From the NCBI GenBank assembly GCA_943912755.1, contig CALTWF010000002.1, forward strand, positions 1 through 64,000: a stretch of 64,000 nt of DNA. Direction: 5' to 3'. Of the stretch, positions 26,364 to 35,023 are shown in pieces. The position numbers and the translations under genes were made by a program. Every line of letters begins with the position of its first letter. Within the stretch, counting starts at the first letter, position 1. The notes under the pieces were generated by a model that saw nothing but the letters and a program-made list of their open reading frames with translations, was not told the origin of the DNA and made no database searches. This DNA is from an uncultured Pseudomonas sp. Its GTDB lineage: Bacteria; Pseudomonadota; Gammaproteobacteria; Pseudomonadales; Pseudomonadaceae.

Positions 26364-27227
26364 TTAGACGGGCTGGTATTGCAACCTGAACCCCAGGCTC
26401 GCCTCCTCCCCCTGCTCCAGCAACCTCAACCCCGGCCGCCCCGGCAAATGATGGGCATTGACCGGATGGCTCACCGGCTCGACACAAAAGAACGGCTTGT
26501 CCTCAGGACAGAACAGCAGAAAGTAATCCGCCCCCGTGGCCTGGCATTCCAGGCGATACCCCGGCTGCTCGATCACGCAATCCCCCGCCCACCCGCTGAA
26601 CGCATGATCCACCTGACGCGCCGGCAATCCTGCCAGCTGCGGAAAACGCCAGTCCTCGGGAATCTCCGCCTCGTACGACGGCAAGCGCCCCTCCTCCGCC
26701 AGCCACACCCGCTGCGCCGCTGCGCACAAGCGGGTCTGTGGATAACGCGGGAAATACGGATGCAGGCCGAGGCCATACCAGTTGGCGCGCTCGTCGAGGT
26801 GGGTGACATGCAGGTCGAGGTTCAGGCAGCCCTCGTGCAGATGAATATCCAGGGTCGCCTGATAGGCGAACGGCCATTCGCTGTCGAGGGTCAGGCGTAC
26901 CCGCCGCTCGCTGTGATGATCCACCTGCCAGGCCTGCTGCCAGGCGCTGCCGTGGATCGGGTAAGGGTCGTGATCGGTATTCGGCGCCAGCGCCTGCCAG
27001 CCATCGGGCCGTTCGAAGCCGCCCCCGGCAATGCGGTTGGACCAGGGCAGCAGCGGATAGCAACCCAGCCGCCGCGGCGTACCGGCGGCTTTCGCGTCGT
27101 CGTCGGCAGGGCGCAGCAACGCCTGGCCGGTGGCCTTCACTTCCCAGTTGACCAGGCTGGCGCCCAGTTCGGGAGCGATGCTCAGGCGGGTCAGGCGGTC
27201 TTGCAGGTACAGCTCGGATAAGGCCAT
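26364..27227 (-). CDS. Aldose 1-epimerase (mutarotase) family protein
   Basis: A 287-residue beta-sandwich enzyme of the galactose-mutarotase-like family. Visible family stretches are NWEVKATGQALLRP near the N-terminus, RLGCYPLLPWSNRIAGGGF (substrate Asn/Arg region), HGSAWQQAWQVD with the catalytic-type His, and GLGLHPYFPRYPQT with a second His. It speeds interconversion of sugar anomers in the cytoplasm or periplasm. Uronate dehydrogenase acts on a cyclic anomer, so this enzyme could feed the hexuronate pathway. It lies 24 bases upstream of nothing on its own strand but downstream of the EamA gene by 24 bases, so it is probably co-transcribed with it. Confidence 0.8.
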   Translation of the reverse strand: MALSELYLQDRLTRLSIAPELGASLVNWEVKATGQALLRPADDDAKAAGTPRRLGCYPLLPWSNRIAGGGFERPDGWQALAPNTDHDPYPIHGSAWQQAWQVDHHSERRVRLTLDSEWPFAYQATLDIHLHEGCLNLDLHVTHLDERANWYGLGLHPYFPRYPQTRLCAAAQRVWLAEEGRLPSYEAEIPEDWRFPQLAGLPARQVDHAFSGWAGDCVIEQPGYRLECQATGADYFLLFCPEDKPFFCVEPVSHPVNAHHLPGRPGLRLLEQGEEASLGFRLQYQPV

Positions 27228-27251
27228 CGAGGGCTCCTGTGGATAAAGGTC

Positions 27252-28163
27252 TTAGCCGCTCTTGCGCCAGGTCAGCAGGACGATGCCGCCCACCACCACC
27301 GCGCCGCCGAGCAGTTGCAGGCCACTCAGGTGCTGGTCGAGCAAGGCCCAGCCCAGCAGCATGGTGGCGATGGGTTCGATATTCATCACCGGCGCGTTCT
27401 GCGCCATGTTCAGCCGCGGCACGCAGACGAACAGCAAGGTGAAGGCGATGCCGTACAGCACCACCAGGCTCGCCAGCGCCAGCCATCCAGCGGTACTGCC
27501 CGGCGCGGACAAGCCGCTGGGCATCACCCCGCTCATGCCGGCGAGCAACATGCTGGAAAACACGATGACCAGGGTCAGCAGGCTGCGCACCGGCCCGCGC
27601 AGCGCGGCCAGCTTGTGGTCGGTTATCCACAGCGCGCAGGCGAAGGCACAGGCGGCGCAGAACGCCAGGCTGACGCCAAGGGTCCAGTGCGGATTGGCCT
27701 CGCCGCTGTCGGCCAGGCGCGCCGGCACATCCAGGGCCAGCACCAGGCCGCAGAGAATCAGGCCCATGAACAGCACGCTGCGCCCGGTCGGACGTGGCCC
27801 GCCCAAGGCCCAGCCCAGCAGTGCCAGCAACATCGGGAAGGTATTGCCCACCAGCAAGGCCAGTGCCACCGGAATGCGCGCCACTGCCGAGTAAAGGCAG
27901 AGACTCTGGGTGGCGATCAGCAAGCCGAGCAGCAGTTGCCAGCGCAGGGTTCCGGCCGGCAAGGCCAGTGGCTGGCGCTGCCAGGCCAGCAGCCCGGCCA
28001 GTACCAGCAAGGTGATGCCGGAGCGACAGAGGATCGCCAGCAACACCCCGGTACCGTCATCGAAGGCAAAGCGCGCGGCGATATGGTTGCCGGCGAAGGA
28101 ACAGGCCAGCAGCGCGAGAAGCGCGATCGCCAGCTTGCGGGGAAAGGGAGCGGGAACAGCCAT
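27252..28163 (-). CDS. EamA/DMT-family transporter
   Basis: A 303-residue membrane protein with ten predicted helices arranged as two EamA repeats. The first (FAGNHIAARFAFDDGTG, LAILCRSGITLLVLAGL) and the second (FCAACAFACALWITD, ending GGAVVVGGIVLLTW) are clear. It is a likely metabolite exporter or importer of unknown substrate. It is separated from the TRAP operon by a strong terminator at 28182-28209, so it and the mutarotase gene form their own unit. Confidence 0.85.
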   Translation of the reverse strand: MAVPAPFPRKLAIALLALLACSFAGNHIAARFAFDDGTGVLLAILCRSGITLLVLAGLLAWQRQPLALPAGTLRWQLLLGLLIATQSLCLYSAVARIPVALALLVGNTFPMLLALLGWALGGPRPTGRSVLFMGLILCGLVLALDVPARLADSGEANPHWTLGVSLAFCAACAFACALWITDHKLAALRGPVRSLLTLVIVFSSMLLAGMSGVMPSGLSAPGSTAGWLALASLVVLYGIAFTLLFVCVPRLNMAQNAPVMNIEPIATMLLGWALLDQHLSGLQLLGGAVVVGGIVLLTWRKSG

Positions 28164-28181
28164 GTGCAGGATCCATGTGCG

Positions 28182-28209
28182 AAAAAAAGGCGGGCCAGAC
28201 CGGCCCGCC
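28182..28209 (-). terminator. Rho-independent terminator of the TRAP operon
   Basis: On the minus strand, an 8-bp stem GGCGGGCC / GGCCCGCC is followed by seven T residues. It lies just after the DctM-like gene. Confidence 0.9.
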
Positions 28210-28220
28210 CGAATGGCCTT

Positions 28221-29501
28221 TTACAGCACGACGCTAGGCAGCCAGAGAGAAATTGCCGGAATGTAGGTCACCGCCATCAGCACCATGAACAGCGCCAGGT
28301 AGAACGGCAGCAGCGCCTTGACCGTGGACTCGATGCTGACCTTACCAATGGCCGAGCCGACGAACAGCACCGCCCCCACCGGCGGGGTGATCAGCCCGAT
28401 CCCCAGGTTGACCAGCATGATCATGCCGAAGTGCACCGGGTCGACGCCGATGCCGTTGATCACCGGCAACAGGATCGGCGTCAGGATCAGGATCAGCGGC
28501 GCCATGTCCATCACCGTGCCGAGCAGCAGCAACATGAAGTTGATGCACATCAGGATCACGTAGCGGTTGTCCGACAGGGTCAGGAACGCCGTGGTGATCT
28601 TCGACGGAATCTGCATCAGGGTCATGACGTAGCCGAAGCTCGCCGCAAAGCCGATCAGGATCATCACGATGGAGATGGTCCGCACCGTGCGGTGCATCAG
28701 CTTGGGCAGGTCGCGCCACTTGTAGTCGCGGTAGATGAACATGGTCACGAAGAACGACCAGACCACCGCCACCGCCGCCGATTCGGTCGCGGTGAACACG
28801 CCGGTGAGAATGCCGCCGAGGATGATGACCATAGCCATCAGGCCCCAGAGCGCTTCGCCAGCGATCTTCAGCGCCTGGCGCAGCGGGATGACCTCGCCCT
28901 TGGGATAGTTGCGCTTCTTCGCGAAGATCAGGCACAGGCCCATCATCACCGCGCTGAGCAGCAGCCCAGGCATTACCCCGGCCATGAACAGCGAGGCGAT
29001 CGACACCGTGCCGCCCGCCGCCAACGAGTAGAGCACCGAGTTATGGCTGGGCGGCGTCAGCAGCGCCTGCACCGAGCCACTCACGGTCACCGCCGTGGAG
29101 AACTCGCGCGGATAGCCCTTGCGCTCCATCTCCGGAATCAGCACCGAACCTACCGAGGCGGTGTCCGCCACCGACGAGCCGGAGATGGCACCGAAGAAGG
29201 TCGAGGCCATGATATTGACCAGCGACAGCCCACCGCGGACGAAGCCCACCAGCACCCCGGCGAACGCCACCAGCCGGCGTGACATGCCGCCCTCGGCCAT
29301 GATCGCGCCGGCCAGGACGAAGAACGGAATGGCCAGCAGGGAGAACTTGTTCACCCCGCTGGCGACCTGGATCATCATCGCCTGCAGCGGGATGTCGATC
29401 CACCAGGCGCCGATCAGCGCCGCCAGGCCCAGGGCATAGGCCACCGGCATGCCGATAAGGATGAGCAGGATGAAGCTGCCCAACAGAATGAAGGCATCCA
29501 T
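28221..29501 (-). CDS. TRAP transporter large membrane subunit (DctM type)
   Basis: A 426-residue, about 12-helix subunit that carries the sodium-driven transport of the TRAP complex. The family stretches are ALGLAALIGAWWIDIP, GAISGSSVADTASVGSVLIPEM and LGIGLITPPVGAVLFVGSAI. It is the last gene of the run udh-lactonase-DctP-DctQ-DctM on the minus strand and abuts the DctQ stop. The likely substrate is a hexuronate, from the neighbouring udh. Confidence 0.95.
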   Translation of the reverse strand: MDAFILLGSFILLILIGMPVAYALGLAALIGAWWIDIPLQAMMIQVASGVNKFSLLAIPFFVLAGAIMAEGGMSRRLVAFAGVLVGFVRGGLSLVNIMASTFFGAISGSSVADTASVGSVLIPEMERKGYPREFSTAVTVSGSVQALLTPPSHNSVLYSLAAGGTVSIASLFMAGVMPGLLLSAVMMGLCLIFAKKRNYPKGEVIPLRQALKIAGEALWGLMAMVIILGGILTGVFTATESAAVAVVWSFFVTMFIYRDYKWRDLPKLMHRTVRTISIVMILIGFAASFGYVMTLMQIPSKITTAFLTLSDNRYVILMCINFMLLLLGTVMDMAPLILILTPILLPVINGIGVDPVHFGMIMLVNLGIGLITPPVGAVLFVGSAIGKVSIESTVKALLPFYLALFMVLMAVTYIPAISLWLPSVVL

Positions 29502-30029
29502 TTATGCAGCTCCTTCGTTTTCTTCAACCAGGTCGAAGCGCACCACCTTGCGGTGGCTCTGGTCGCCCAGCACGAGTTTTTCCAGGACGAAGACCAGGGT
29601 CAGCAGGCCGCCGACCGGGATCGGCGCGTAGGTCATGCCCACCCGCACGCCCGGCAGCGACGCCAGGTACTGGTTCCAGGTGGTGATGCACAGCTTGGCG
29701 CCGTACCAGGTCATGAACAGGCAGACCAGGACCATCAGCACCTGCACCAGCACGCTGATCACCCGGCGCAACTGCGGCTCCAGGCGATCGGTGAGCATGG
29801 CCACCGCCATGTGCGCACCGGCGCGATAACTGGCAGCGGCGCCGACGAAGGTGAACACCACCATCAGCAGGATCGCCACCGGCTCCGGCCAACTGGAGCC
29901 GGTGCCGAGGATGTAACGGGCAAAGATGCCCCAGGGAATGATCAGCGACATGGTCAGGATCGACAGGCCGGCGACCCAGATACAGGCGCGGTACAGCGTG
30001 TCGTTCAGGCGCAGGAAGAACGATTTCAT
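29502..30029 (-). CDS. TRAP transporter small membrane subunit (DctQ type)
   Basis: About 175 residues from MKSFFLRLNDTLYRAC (ATG at 30029, GGTGA upstream); an ATG two codons earlier is possible. Four membrane helices are predicted. The conserved region IPWGIFARYILGTGSSWPEP is the DctQ hallmark. It pairs with the DctM subunit in the inner membrane. The stop directly abuts the DctM start. Confidence 0.95.
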   Translation of the reverse strand: MKSFFLRLNDTLYRACIWVAGLSILTMSLIIPWGIFARYILGTGSSWPEPVAILLMVVFTFVGAAASYRAGAHMAVAMLTDRLEPQLRRVISVLVQVLMVLVCLFMTWYGAKLCITTWNQYLASLPGVRVGMTYAPIPVGGLLTLVFVLEKLVLGDQSHRKVVRFDLVEENEGAA

Positions 30030-30093
30030 AGGCATCACCAGGGCGGCCGTGCGCAGGACGCACACGGCCGGGGTCGTCTTGAAGGGTCCGGTA

Positions 30094-31059
30094 TTACTCG
30101 ACGGCGTCGATACGCTTCATCAGGTCGGCGTATTGCGCGCCGTACTTCTCGCGGACCGACGCGGTAGCGTCGTAGAAGGGCTTCTTGTCCACGGTGATGA
30201 ACTCGACACCGGCGGCCTTGAGCTTCTCTTCGCTGGCGGCGGACTTGGCGTCCCACAGCGCGCGCTCTTCGAACTGCGCCTCGCGGGCGACCTTCTTGAC
30301 CAGCGCCTGCTGGTCCGGGGTCAGCTTGTTCCAGGTGGTCTTCGACATCACCACCGGCTCCGGCAGGATCAGGTGGCTGGTCAGGGTGAAGTACTTGGCG
30401 TTCTGGTAGTGGTTATGTTCGAGCAGGGTCGGCGGGTTGTTCTCGGCACCGTCGATCACCCCGGTCTGCAGGGCGCTGAAGATCTCGCCGGTGTCCATGG
30501 CAATGCCGTTGCCGCCCATGGCGTTCATCATGTCGATGAACAGCGGGTTGCCCTGCACGCGGATCTTCATGCCCTTGAGGTCTTCCAGCGAGCGCACCGG
30601 CTTCTTGGTGTACAGGCTGCGGGTGCCGCCATCCATCCAGGCCAGGGCCACCAGGTTGAATTCGGAATTGGTGATCTTGTCGAGGATTTCCTGGCCGATC
30701 TCGCCGTCGATGACCTTGCGCATGTGCGCGTGGTCGCGGAACACGAACGGCATGTTGAACACGTTCACATCCGGCACCACCGGGCCGACGATGCCCAGGC
30801 TGACCCGGGCCATCTGCACCGCGCCGATCTGCGCCTGCTCGATCACCTCCTTCTCGGAGCCGAGCACGCCGCCGGCGAACATCTTGAACTTGAGTTCGCC
30901 GTTGCTGCCCTCTTCGAGTTTCTTGCCCATGTTCTGCTCGGCGACCACGGTCGGGTAACCGGCCGGGTGTACATCGGCAAACTTGATGTCCAGGGCGAAG
31001 GCGGACGCGGAAAAGGCGAAGGGAAGCGCGGCAAGAAGCAGCTTGCGTTTGAAGGTCAT
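30094..31059 (-). CDS. TRAP transporter periplasmic binding protein (DctP type)
   Basis: A 321-residue secreted protein from the ATG at 31059 (GGAG 9 bases upstream). The signal peptide ends at ASAFA, followed by LDIKFADVHPAGYPTVVA. The conserved ligand-binding arginine region is LKGMKIRVQGNPLFIDMM, and GAENNPPTLLEHNHYQ follows, both typical of DctP. It captures a sugar acid for the DctQM pair. Uronate is the likely ligand, because udh and the lactonase lie upstream in the same run. Confidence 0.95.
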   Translation of the reverse strand: MTFKRKLLLAALPFAFSASAFALDIKFADVHPAGYPTVVAEQNMGKKLEEGSNGELKFKMFAGGVLGSEKEVIEQAQIGAVQMARVSLGIVGPVVPDVNVFNMPFVFRDHAHMRKVIDGEIGQEILDKITNSEFNLVALAWMDGGTRSLYTKKPVRSLEDLKGMKIRVQGNPLFIDMMNAMGGNGIAMDTGEIFSALQTGVIDGAENNPPTLLEHNHYQNAKYFTLTSHLILPEPVVMSKTTWNKLTPDQQALVKKVAREAQFEERALWDAKSAASEEKLKAAGVEFITVDKKPFYDATASVREKYGAQYADLMKRIDAVE

Positions 31060-31094
31060 GGTGAAGCTCCGTGTTTTGTTGTTATCCGGGTTGG

Positions 31095-31104
31095 CTTGTA
31101 TGAC
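31095..31104. promoter_or_regulatory. Weak match to the hexuronate operator upstream of DctP
   Basis: CTTGTATGAC differs at two positions from the GTYGTACRAC box found at three other promoters of the cluster. It lies in the 67-base gap between the lactonase and DctP genes. It may be a degenerate site or chance. Confidence 0.25.
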
Positions 31105-31126
31105 GGCAGGTTGTGCGGTGTAGCGG

Positions 31127-32008
31127 TCAGTAGTGCGCGGAGGGTTCCTCCAGGCCTTTGGTGCCGGGGTCCAGGGCGAACACGCCGCCGGCCAGGGGCT
31201 GGTCGGACAGGTCGGTGTTCCCGGGGCGGATCGAGGTGACGAACAGGGTGTCGAGGTTGGCGCCACCGAAGGCGCACATGGCCGGCTTCTTCACCGGCAC
31301 TTGCAGCGAGCGATCGAGGCGCCCGTCGGGAGTGAAACGGTGGATCAAGCCGGCGTCGTTGCCGCAGATCCAGTAGCAGCCGTCCTGGTCGATGGCAGCG
31401 CCATCAGGGCGGCCGGGATGCTCGTGCATATCGACGAACACCCGCTGGTTGCGCGGCGTGCCGGTGTCGATGTCGTAGTCGAAGACCCACACGGTCTGCA
31501 CGCTCGGGTGCGAGTCCGAGAGGTACATGCGCGTGCCGTCCGGGCTGAAGGCCAGGCCGTTGGGCACCAGCATGCCGTCGATCTGGCGGTGCAGGCGGCC
31601 CTCGCCGTCGAAGCGGTACAGGGCGCCGACCGGCACGCTCTGCTGCATGTCCATGACCATGGTGCCGGCCCAGAAACGGCCCTGGCGGTCACAGCGTCCG
31701 TCGTTGAAACGCATGCCGTCGCGGGCATGGCTCACCGGGCTGAGCAGGCGGCTGTCGAGGCGACCGTCGGCAGTGGCCGTCACCTGGAAGATCCCGCTTT
31801 CCATGCCCGCCAGCCAGCCATCGCCGCTACGGGCGATGCAGGCGAGCATCTCGTCGCCCTGCCAGACCTGGTGGGCGCCGTCCGCGGCGTTCCAGCGGTG
31901 CAACTGGCGGGCGGGAATATCGGCCCAGTACAGGGCCTGCTCGCCGGCGTGCCACACCGGGCTCTCACCGGTACCGTTGCGGGCGTCGACGATCAGTTCG
32001 CAATTCAT
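31127..32008 (-). CDS. SMP-30/gluconolactonase-family lactonase, probable hexaro-lactonase
   Basis: A 293-residue six-bladed propeller enzyme. Family marks are the metal ligand region GTGESPVWH near the N-terminus, RFNDGRCDRQGRFWAGTM and VPNGLAFSPDGTRMYLSDS with the metal-binding Asn and Asp. Uronate dehydrogenase makes an aldaro-1,4/1,5-lactone, and SMP-30-type lactonases (UxuL type) open it to galactarate or glucarate. Its position 24 bases after udh makes this its likely role. Gluconolactonase or arabinolactonase are alternatives. Confidence 0.85.
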   Translation of the reverse strand: MNCELIVDARNGTGESPVWHAGEQALYWADIPARQLHRWNAADGAHQVWQGDEMLACIARSGDGWLAGMESGIFQVTATADGRLDSRLLSPVSHARDGMRFNDGRCDRQGRFWAGTMVMDMQQSVPVGALYRFDGEGRLHRQIDGMLVPNGLAFSPDGTRMYLSDSHPSVQTVWVFDYDIDTGTPRNQRVFVDMHEHPGRPDGAAIDQDGCYWICGNDAGLIHRFTPDGRLDRSLQVPVKKPAMCAFGGANLDTLFVTSIRPGNTDLSDQPLAGGVFALDPGTKGLEEPSAHY

Positions 32009-32032
32009 GGGCCGTGCCTCCTGGCGCGCGGG

Positions 32033-32839
32033 TCAGTTGAAGGGGCCGGCAGCGACGAAGGCGCCGCCCTGGTAGACCATCGAGGGATCGTCGGCGGCCG
32101 GCGCCGGCTGCGCCTCGACCTGGGCGCGGAACACCTCGGAGCTGTCCTTGGGCGCGTAGCCCAGGTGCTCGGCGTAGCGGTTGTCCCACCACACGGTGCG
32201 GTTGTCGGAGGCGCCGTAGACGATGGTGTGGCCCACGTCCGGCGTGGTCAGGCCGCGCTCGATCAACTGGGTCAGGTCGTCGTAGCTCAGCCAGGTGCAG
32301 AGCATGCGCGGGTTCTGCGGCTGGTCGAACGACGAGCCGATGCGGATGCTGACGGTCTCGATGCCGTAGCGGTCGAAGTAGAAGCTGGCGACGTCTTCGC
32401 CGTAGCACTTGGACAGGCCGTAGTAGCTGTCGGGACGGCGCGGCGAACGGGCGTCGATGCGCTCGTCCTGGCGATAGAAACCGATGGTGTGGTTGGAGCT
32501 GGCGAAGATCACCCGCTTGACCCCGTGCTTGCGCGCCGCCTCGTAGATGTGGAACACGCCGCAGATATTCGGGCCGAGGATGTCTTCGAAGGAATGCTCG
32601 GTGGACACGCCGCCGAAGTGGAGGATGGCATCGACGCCTTCCACCAGCGCGTGTACCGCAGCCTTGTCGGCGAGGTCGCAGGTCACCACTTCTTCATGGG
32701 GGCCCTCGGCGGGTGCCATGGGGCTGATATCGGACAGGCGCAGAACCTCGGCAGAGCCTTTCAGGCGTTGGCGAAGGATCTTGCCCAGGCCGCCTGCGGC
32801 TCCGGTGAGCAGCAGGCGCTTGTGGGGGGTACTGGTCAT
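32033..32839 (-). CDS. udh: Uronate dehydrogenase
   Basis: A 268-residue SDR-fold enzyme that oxidises galacturonate or glucuronate with NAD+ to the aldarolactone. It carries LLLTGAAGGLGK (NAD motif) at residues 9-20, the catalytic Y140-x-x-x-K144 in SYYGLSKCYGED, and long stretches that I recognise as those of the characterised P. putida enzyme (FASSNHTIGFYRQDERIDA, DNRTVWWDNRYAEHLGY). It is the first gene of the run udh-lactonase-DctP-DctQ-DctM. The promoter region to its right carries the box GTCGTATGAC at 32872. Confidence 0.95.
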   Translation of the reverse strand: MTSTPHKRLLLTGAAGGLGKILRQRLKGSAEVLRLSDISPMAPAEGPHEEVVTCDLADKAAVHALVEGVDAILHFGGVSTEHSFEDILGPNICGVFHIYEAARKHGVKRVIFASSNHTIGFYRQDERIDARSPRRPDSYYGLSKCYGEDVASFYFDRYGIETVSIRIGSSFDQPQNPRMLCTWLSYDDLTQLIERGLTTPDVGHTIVYGASDNRTVWWDNRYAEHLGYAPKDSSEVFRAQVEAQPAPAADDPSMVYQGGAFVAAGPFN

Positions 32840-32871
32840 GGCCGGCCCTGTATTGTCTGTTGTTGTAGGTT

Positions 32872-32881
32872 GTCGTATGAC
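32872..32881. promoter_or_regulatory. Hexuronate operator box upstream of udh
   Basis: GTCGTATGAC matches the GTYGTACRAC palindrome at 9 of 10 positions and lies 33-42 bases upstream of the udh start codon. Confidence 0.5.
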
Positions 32882-32926
32882 TTTTCCGATTATCGACAGG
32901 GACTCGCTGGCCTGTCAACGGCTGGT

Positions 32927-32951
32927 TGCGGGGATCGCATGACGATCCCCG
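32927..32951 (-). terminator. Perfect 10-bp hairpin after the OprD porin gene
   Basis: GCGGGGATCG and CGATCCCCGC form a 10-bp stem with a 5-base loop, starting 7 bases after the porin stop on the minus strand. There is no T run, so it is a stem-loop that may terminate or protect the mRNA end. Confidence 0.5.
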
Positions 32952-32957
32952 CGACGG

Positions 32958-34196
32958 TCACAGCAGCGACAACGGGTAGTTGAAGATCAACCGGTTCTCG
33001 TCGAACTCGTTGTTGCTGAAGTCGCGACGCATGGTCGAGTTGCGCCAGCGGATGCTGAGGTTCTTGAAGGTACCGCTCTGGATCACGTAGGCCAGTTCCG
33101 ATTCCCGGGCCCATTCCTTGCCGTCGGTGATCGCTCCGCTGTGCACGTTGTCGCCGCTGATATAACGGTTCATCAGGGTCAGGCCGGGAATGCCGACGCC
33201 GGCGAAGTTGAAGTCATGGCGCACCTGCCAGGAACGTTCTTCGGCATTGTCGAAGCTGGAGTTGTAGCTGTCGTTGGCCAGGGTGCCGCCGCTGGTGCCG
33301 TTGACGCGCATCCAGGTGTTGCCATCGACCTTCTGCAGGCCGACGTAGAAGGTACTGCTGCCGTACTTGGCGGAGAACATCCCCGACCAGGTCTTGTTGT
33401 CCAGCTTGCCGGCGCGGGCGGCACCGTCGTCGTCACCGTGGAAGTAGCCGAGGTTGGCGCCGAGGGTCCAGTCGCCCACCGGTTGCAGATGGCTGACCTG
33501 CAGGTACTGCTGCTCGTAGACGTCCTTGAGCACGGCGTTCCACAGGCCGAACAGGGTGCGGTCCTGGTTGAACTTGTACTCGCCGCCGACGAAGTTGAAG
33601 CGGTCCGACACCCCGCCGCCGTAGCTCATGTCTTCCATGCTCGCGTCGTTGCGCGGGCTGTTGCCGCGGAACTGGCCGCCGTAGAGGGTCAGGCCGGCGA
33701 TCTCATTGGAGGTCACCTGGCCGCCGCGGAAGGTCTGCGGCAGCGAGCGACCGTCGTCGGAACGCAGGATCGGCAGCACCGGCATCCACTCGCCGACCTT
33801 CAGTTCGGTCTTGGAAATGCGCATCTTCCCCGCCACTGCCAGGCGCCCGAAATCATCGGCCGGGCGGCCGTCGTCATGCCGCGGCAACAGCGCCGTACCG
33901 TAGGTACCGCCACCGCCGTCGAGCTTCACCGCCCACATTCCCAGCACATCCGCGCCAAAGCCCACGGTGCCCTCGGTAAAGCCGGAGCGGGCGTCGAGGA
34001 TAAAGCTCTGGGTCCACTCCTCGGCCTTGCTCTGCGCGTTGGCCGGGTTGGTGAAATTGCGGTTGATATAGAAATTGCGCAGGCCGAGGGTGGCCTTGGA
34101 ATCATCGATGAAACCGGCGGCGCTGCTGGTGGCCGGCAGGCTGGCGAGCAGGCCGGTGCCGAGCAGGGTCAGAGGAAGGGTGTGGCGGATTTTCAT
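32958..34196 (-). CDS. OprD-family outer-membrane porin
   Basis: A 412-residue porin from the ATG at 34196. A signal peptide (LTLLGTGLLASLPATSSA) precedes AGFIDDSKATLGLRNFYINR, the usual OprD N-terminus. The terminal strand ends RLIFNYPLSLL. OprD porins pass specific carboxylates and amino acids. This one is linked to the hexuronate genes by position and by the shared operator at 34453, so uronate or related sugar acids are the likely cargo. The operator lies about 260 bases upstream, leaving a long leader. Confidence 0.9.
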   Translation of the reverse strand: MKIRHTLPLTLLGTGLLASLPATSSAAGFIDDSKATLGLRNFYINRNFTNPANAQSKAEEWTQSFILDARSGFTEGTVGFGADVLGMWAVKLDGGGGTYGTALLPRHDDGRPADDFGRLAVAGKMRISKTELKVGEWMPVLPILRSDDGRSLPQTFRGGQVTSNEIAGLTLYGGQFRGNSPRNDASMEDMSYGGGVSDRFNFVGGEYKFNQDRTLFGLWNAVLKDVYEQQYLQVSHLQPVGDWTLGANLGYFHGDDDGAARAGKLDNKTWSGMFSAKYGSSTFYVGLQKVDGNTWMRVNGTSGGTLANDSYNSSFDNAEERSWQVRHDFNFAGVGIPGLTLMNRYISGDNVHSGAITDGKEWARESELAYVIQSGTFKNLSIRWRNSTMRRDFSNNEFDENRLIFNYPLSLL

Positions 34197-34696
34197 TATT
34201 GTTGTGCTCCCAGAGGGTGTGGCAGTCCGTCCACCGGGCGCGCGTCGGCGGCCTGCGGCAAAGGGCGGGTGGTTTATCCGGCCCACGGGGGGCCAAGGGT
34301 GGAACCGGGTACGCGGGGCGTCAGGCGCCCACGGCGCTACGCGACGAGCCGAAGGGGCTGGCCGGGGAAATCGGGATAGGGAAGACGCGCGGGGAAAGCG
34401 AAGGTGATGTCGACATGGGTAGCTTCACTGTTTGTAGTTTTTGTTGTGTGTTGTCGTACAACATGACGAATTATTAACAAGCGAAATCGACAGTGTCAAC
34501 GTTGCAGGAGCGTAGGACTTTCCATCTACGCAAGTTTTTCTTGCGTCATCTCTTCAAAGAACGCTCTAGCGTGCGGACTCTGCTATCAGCACGGACATAC
34601 TATGACCAAACAAAATATCCACTTGTCGCTCCTCCCTTGCATAGGCAATGCATTCGCATTACCTTGCTTGCACCTTTAACCAGGCTGGAGCAGAGC
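34197..34696. other. 500-base divergent control region between porin and toxin-antitoxin genes
   Basis: No gene is seen. The half near the porin is very GC-rich and carries its leader. Position 34453-34462 has the hexuronate operator. From about 34470 the sequence becomes A/T-rich and probably holds the prlF promoter. The ATG at 34493 opens an extension of the antitoxin frame but lacks the usual family N-terminus. Confidence 0.5.
34453..34462. promoter_or_regulatory. Hexuronate operator box upstream of the OprD porin gene
   Basis: GTCGTACAAC is identical to the box at 24746 upstream of the hexuronate MFS gene. It is embedded in the context TTGTCGTACAACATGAC, next to an A/T-rich run suited to a promoter. 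Confidence 0.65.
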
Positions 34697-35023
34697 ATGG
34701 TCACCACACTCGAAGTCGAATCCACTCTTACTGATCGCTACCAGACCACAGTGCCGGAAACCGTGCGCCGCGCCTTGCAGTTGAGCAAGCGCGACAAAAT
34801 CCACTACAGCATCCGGCCAAATGGCGAAGTCGTACTTACCCGCGCCCACGAGCCAGAGGATGATCCGGTGCTTGATGAATTCCTGGCCTTCATCGCCCGC
34901 GATATCGCGAAAAATCCGCAGCATCTCAAAGTCCTGGATCAGGATTTCGTGCAGCGCTTGCAAAGCCTGGTGGCGACTGCCGAGATCGACCTGGATGCGC
35001 CCCTATCGGCGGATGACGAATGA
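34697..35023 (+). CDS. prlF: PrlF (SohA) antitoxin
   Basis: A 108-residue antitoxin with an AbrB-like swapped-hairpin DNA-binding domain (VESTLTDRYQTTVPETVRRAL) at the N-terminus and an acidic tail. The start is ATG 34697 with GGAG 7 bases upstream. PrlF neutralises the YhaV ribonuclease and represses its own operon. The stop overlaps the yhaV start by 4 bases, the typical arrangement. Confidence 0.9.
   Translation: MVTTLEVESTLTDRYQTTVPETVRRALQLSKRDKIHYSIRPNGEVVLTRAHEPEDDPVLDEFLAFIARDIAKNPQHLKVLDQDFVQRLQSLVATAEIDLDAPLSADDE

Noticed and set aside
27315..29282. A 655-codon open frame on the plus strand
   Set aside because: It is antisense to the EamA and TRAP genes, with a His/Gln/Arg-rich composition that comes from reverse reading of GC-rich coding DNA.
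34493..34696. N-terminal extension of the PrlF antitoxin
   Set aside because: The extra 68 codons have no family counterpart and an ATG with GGAG lies at 34697.
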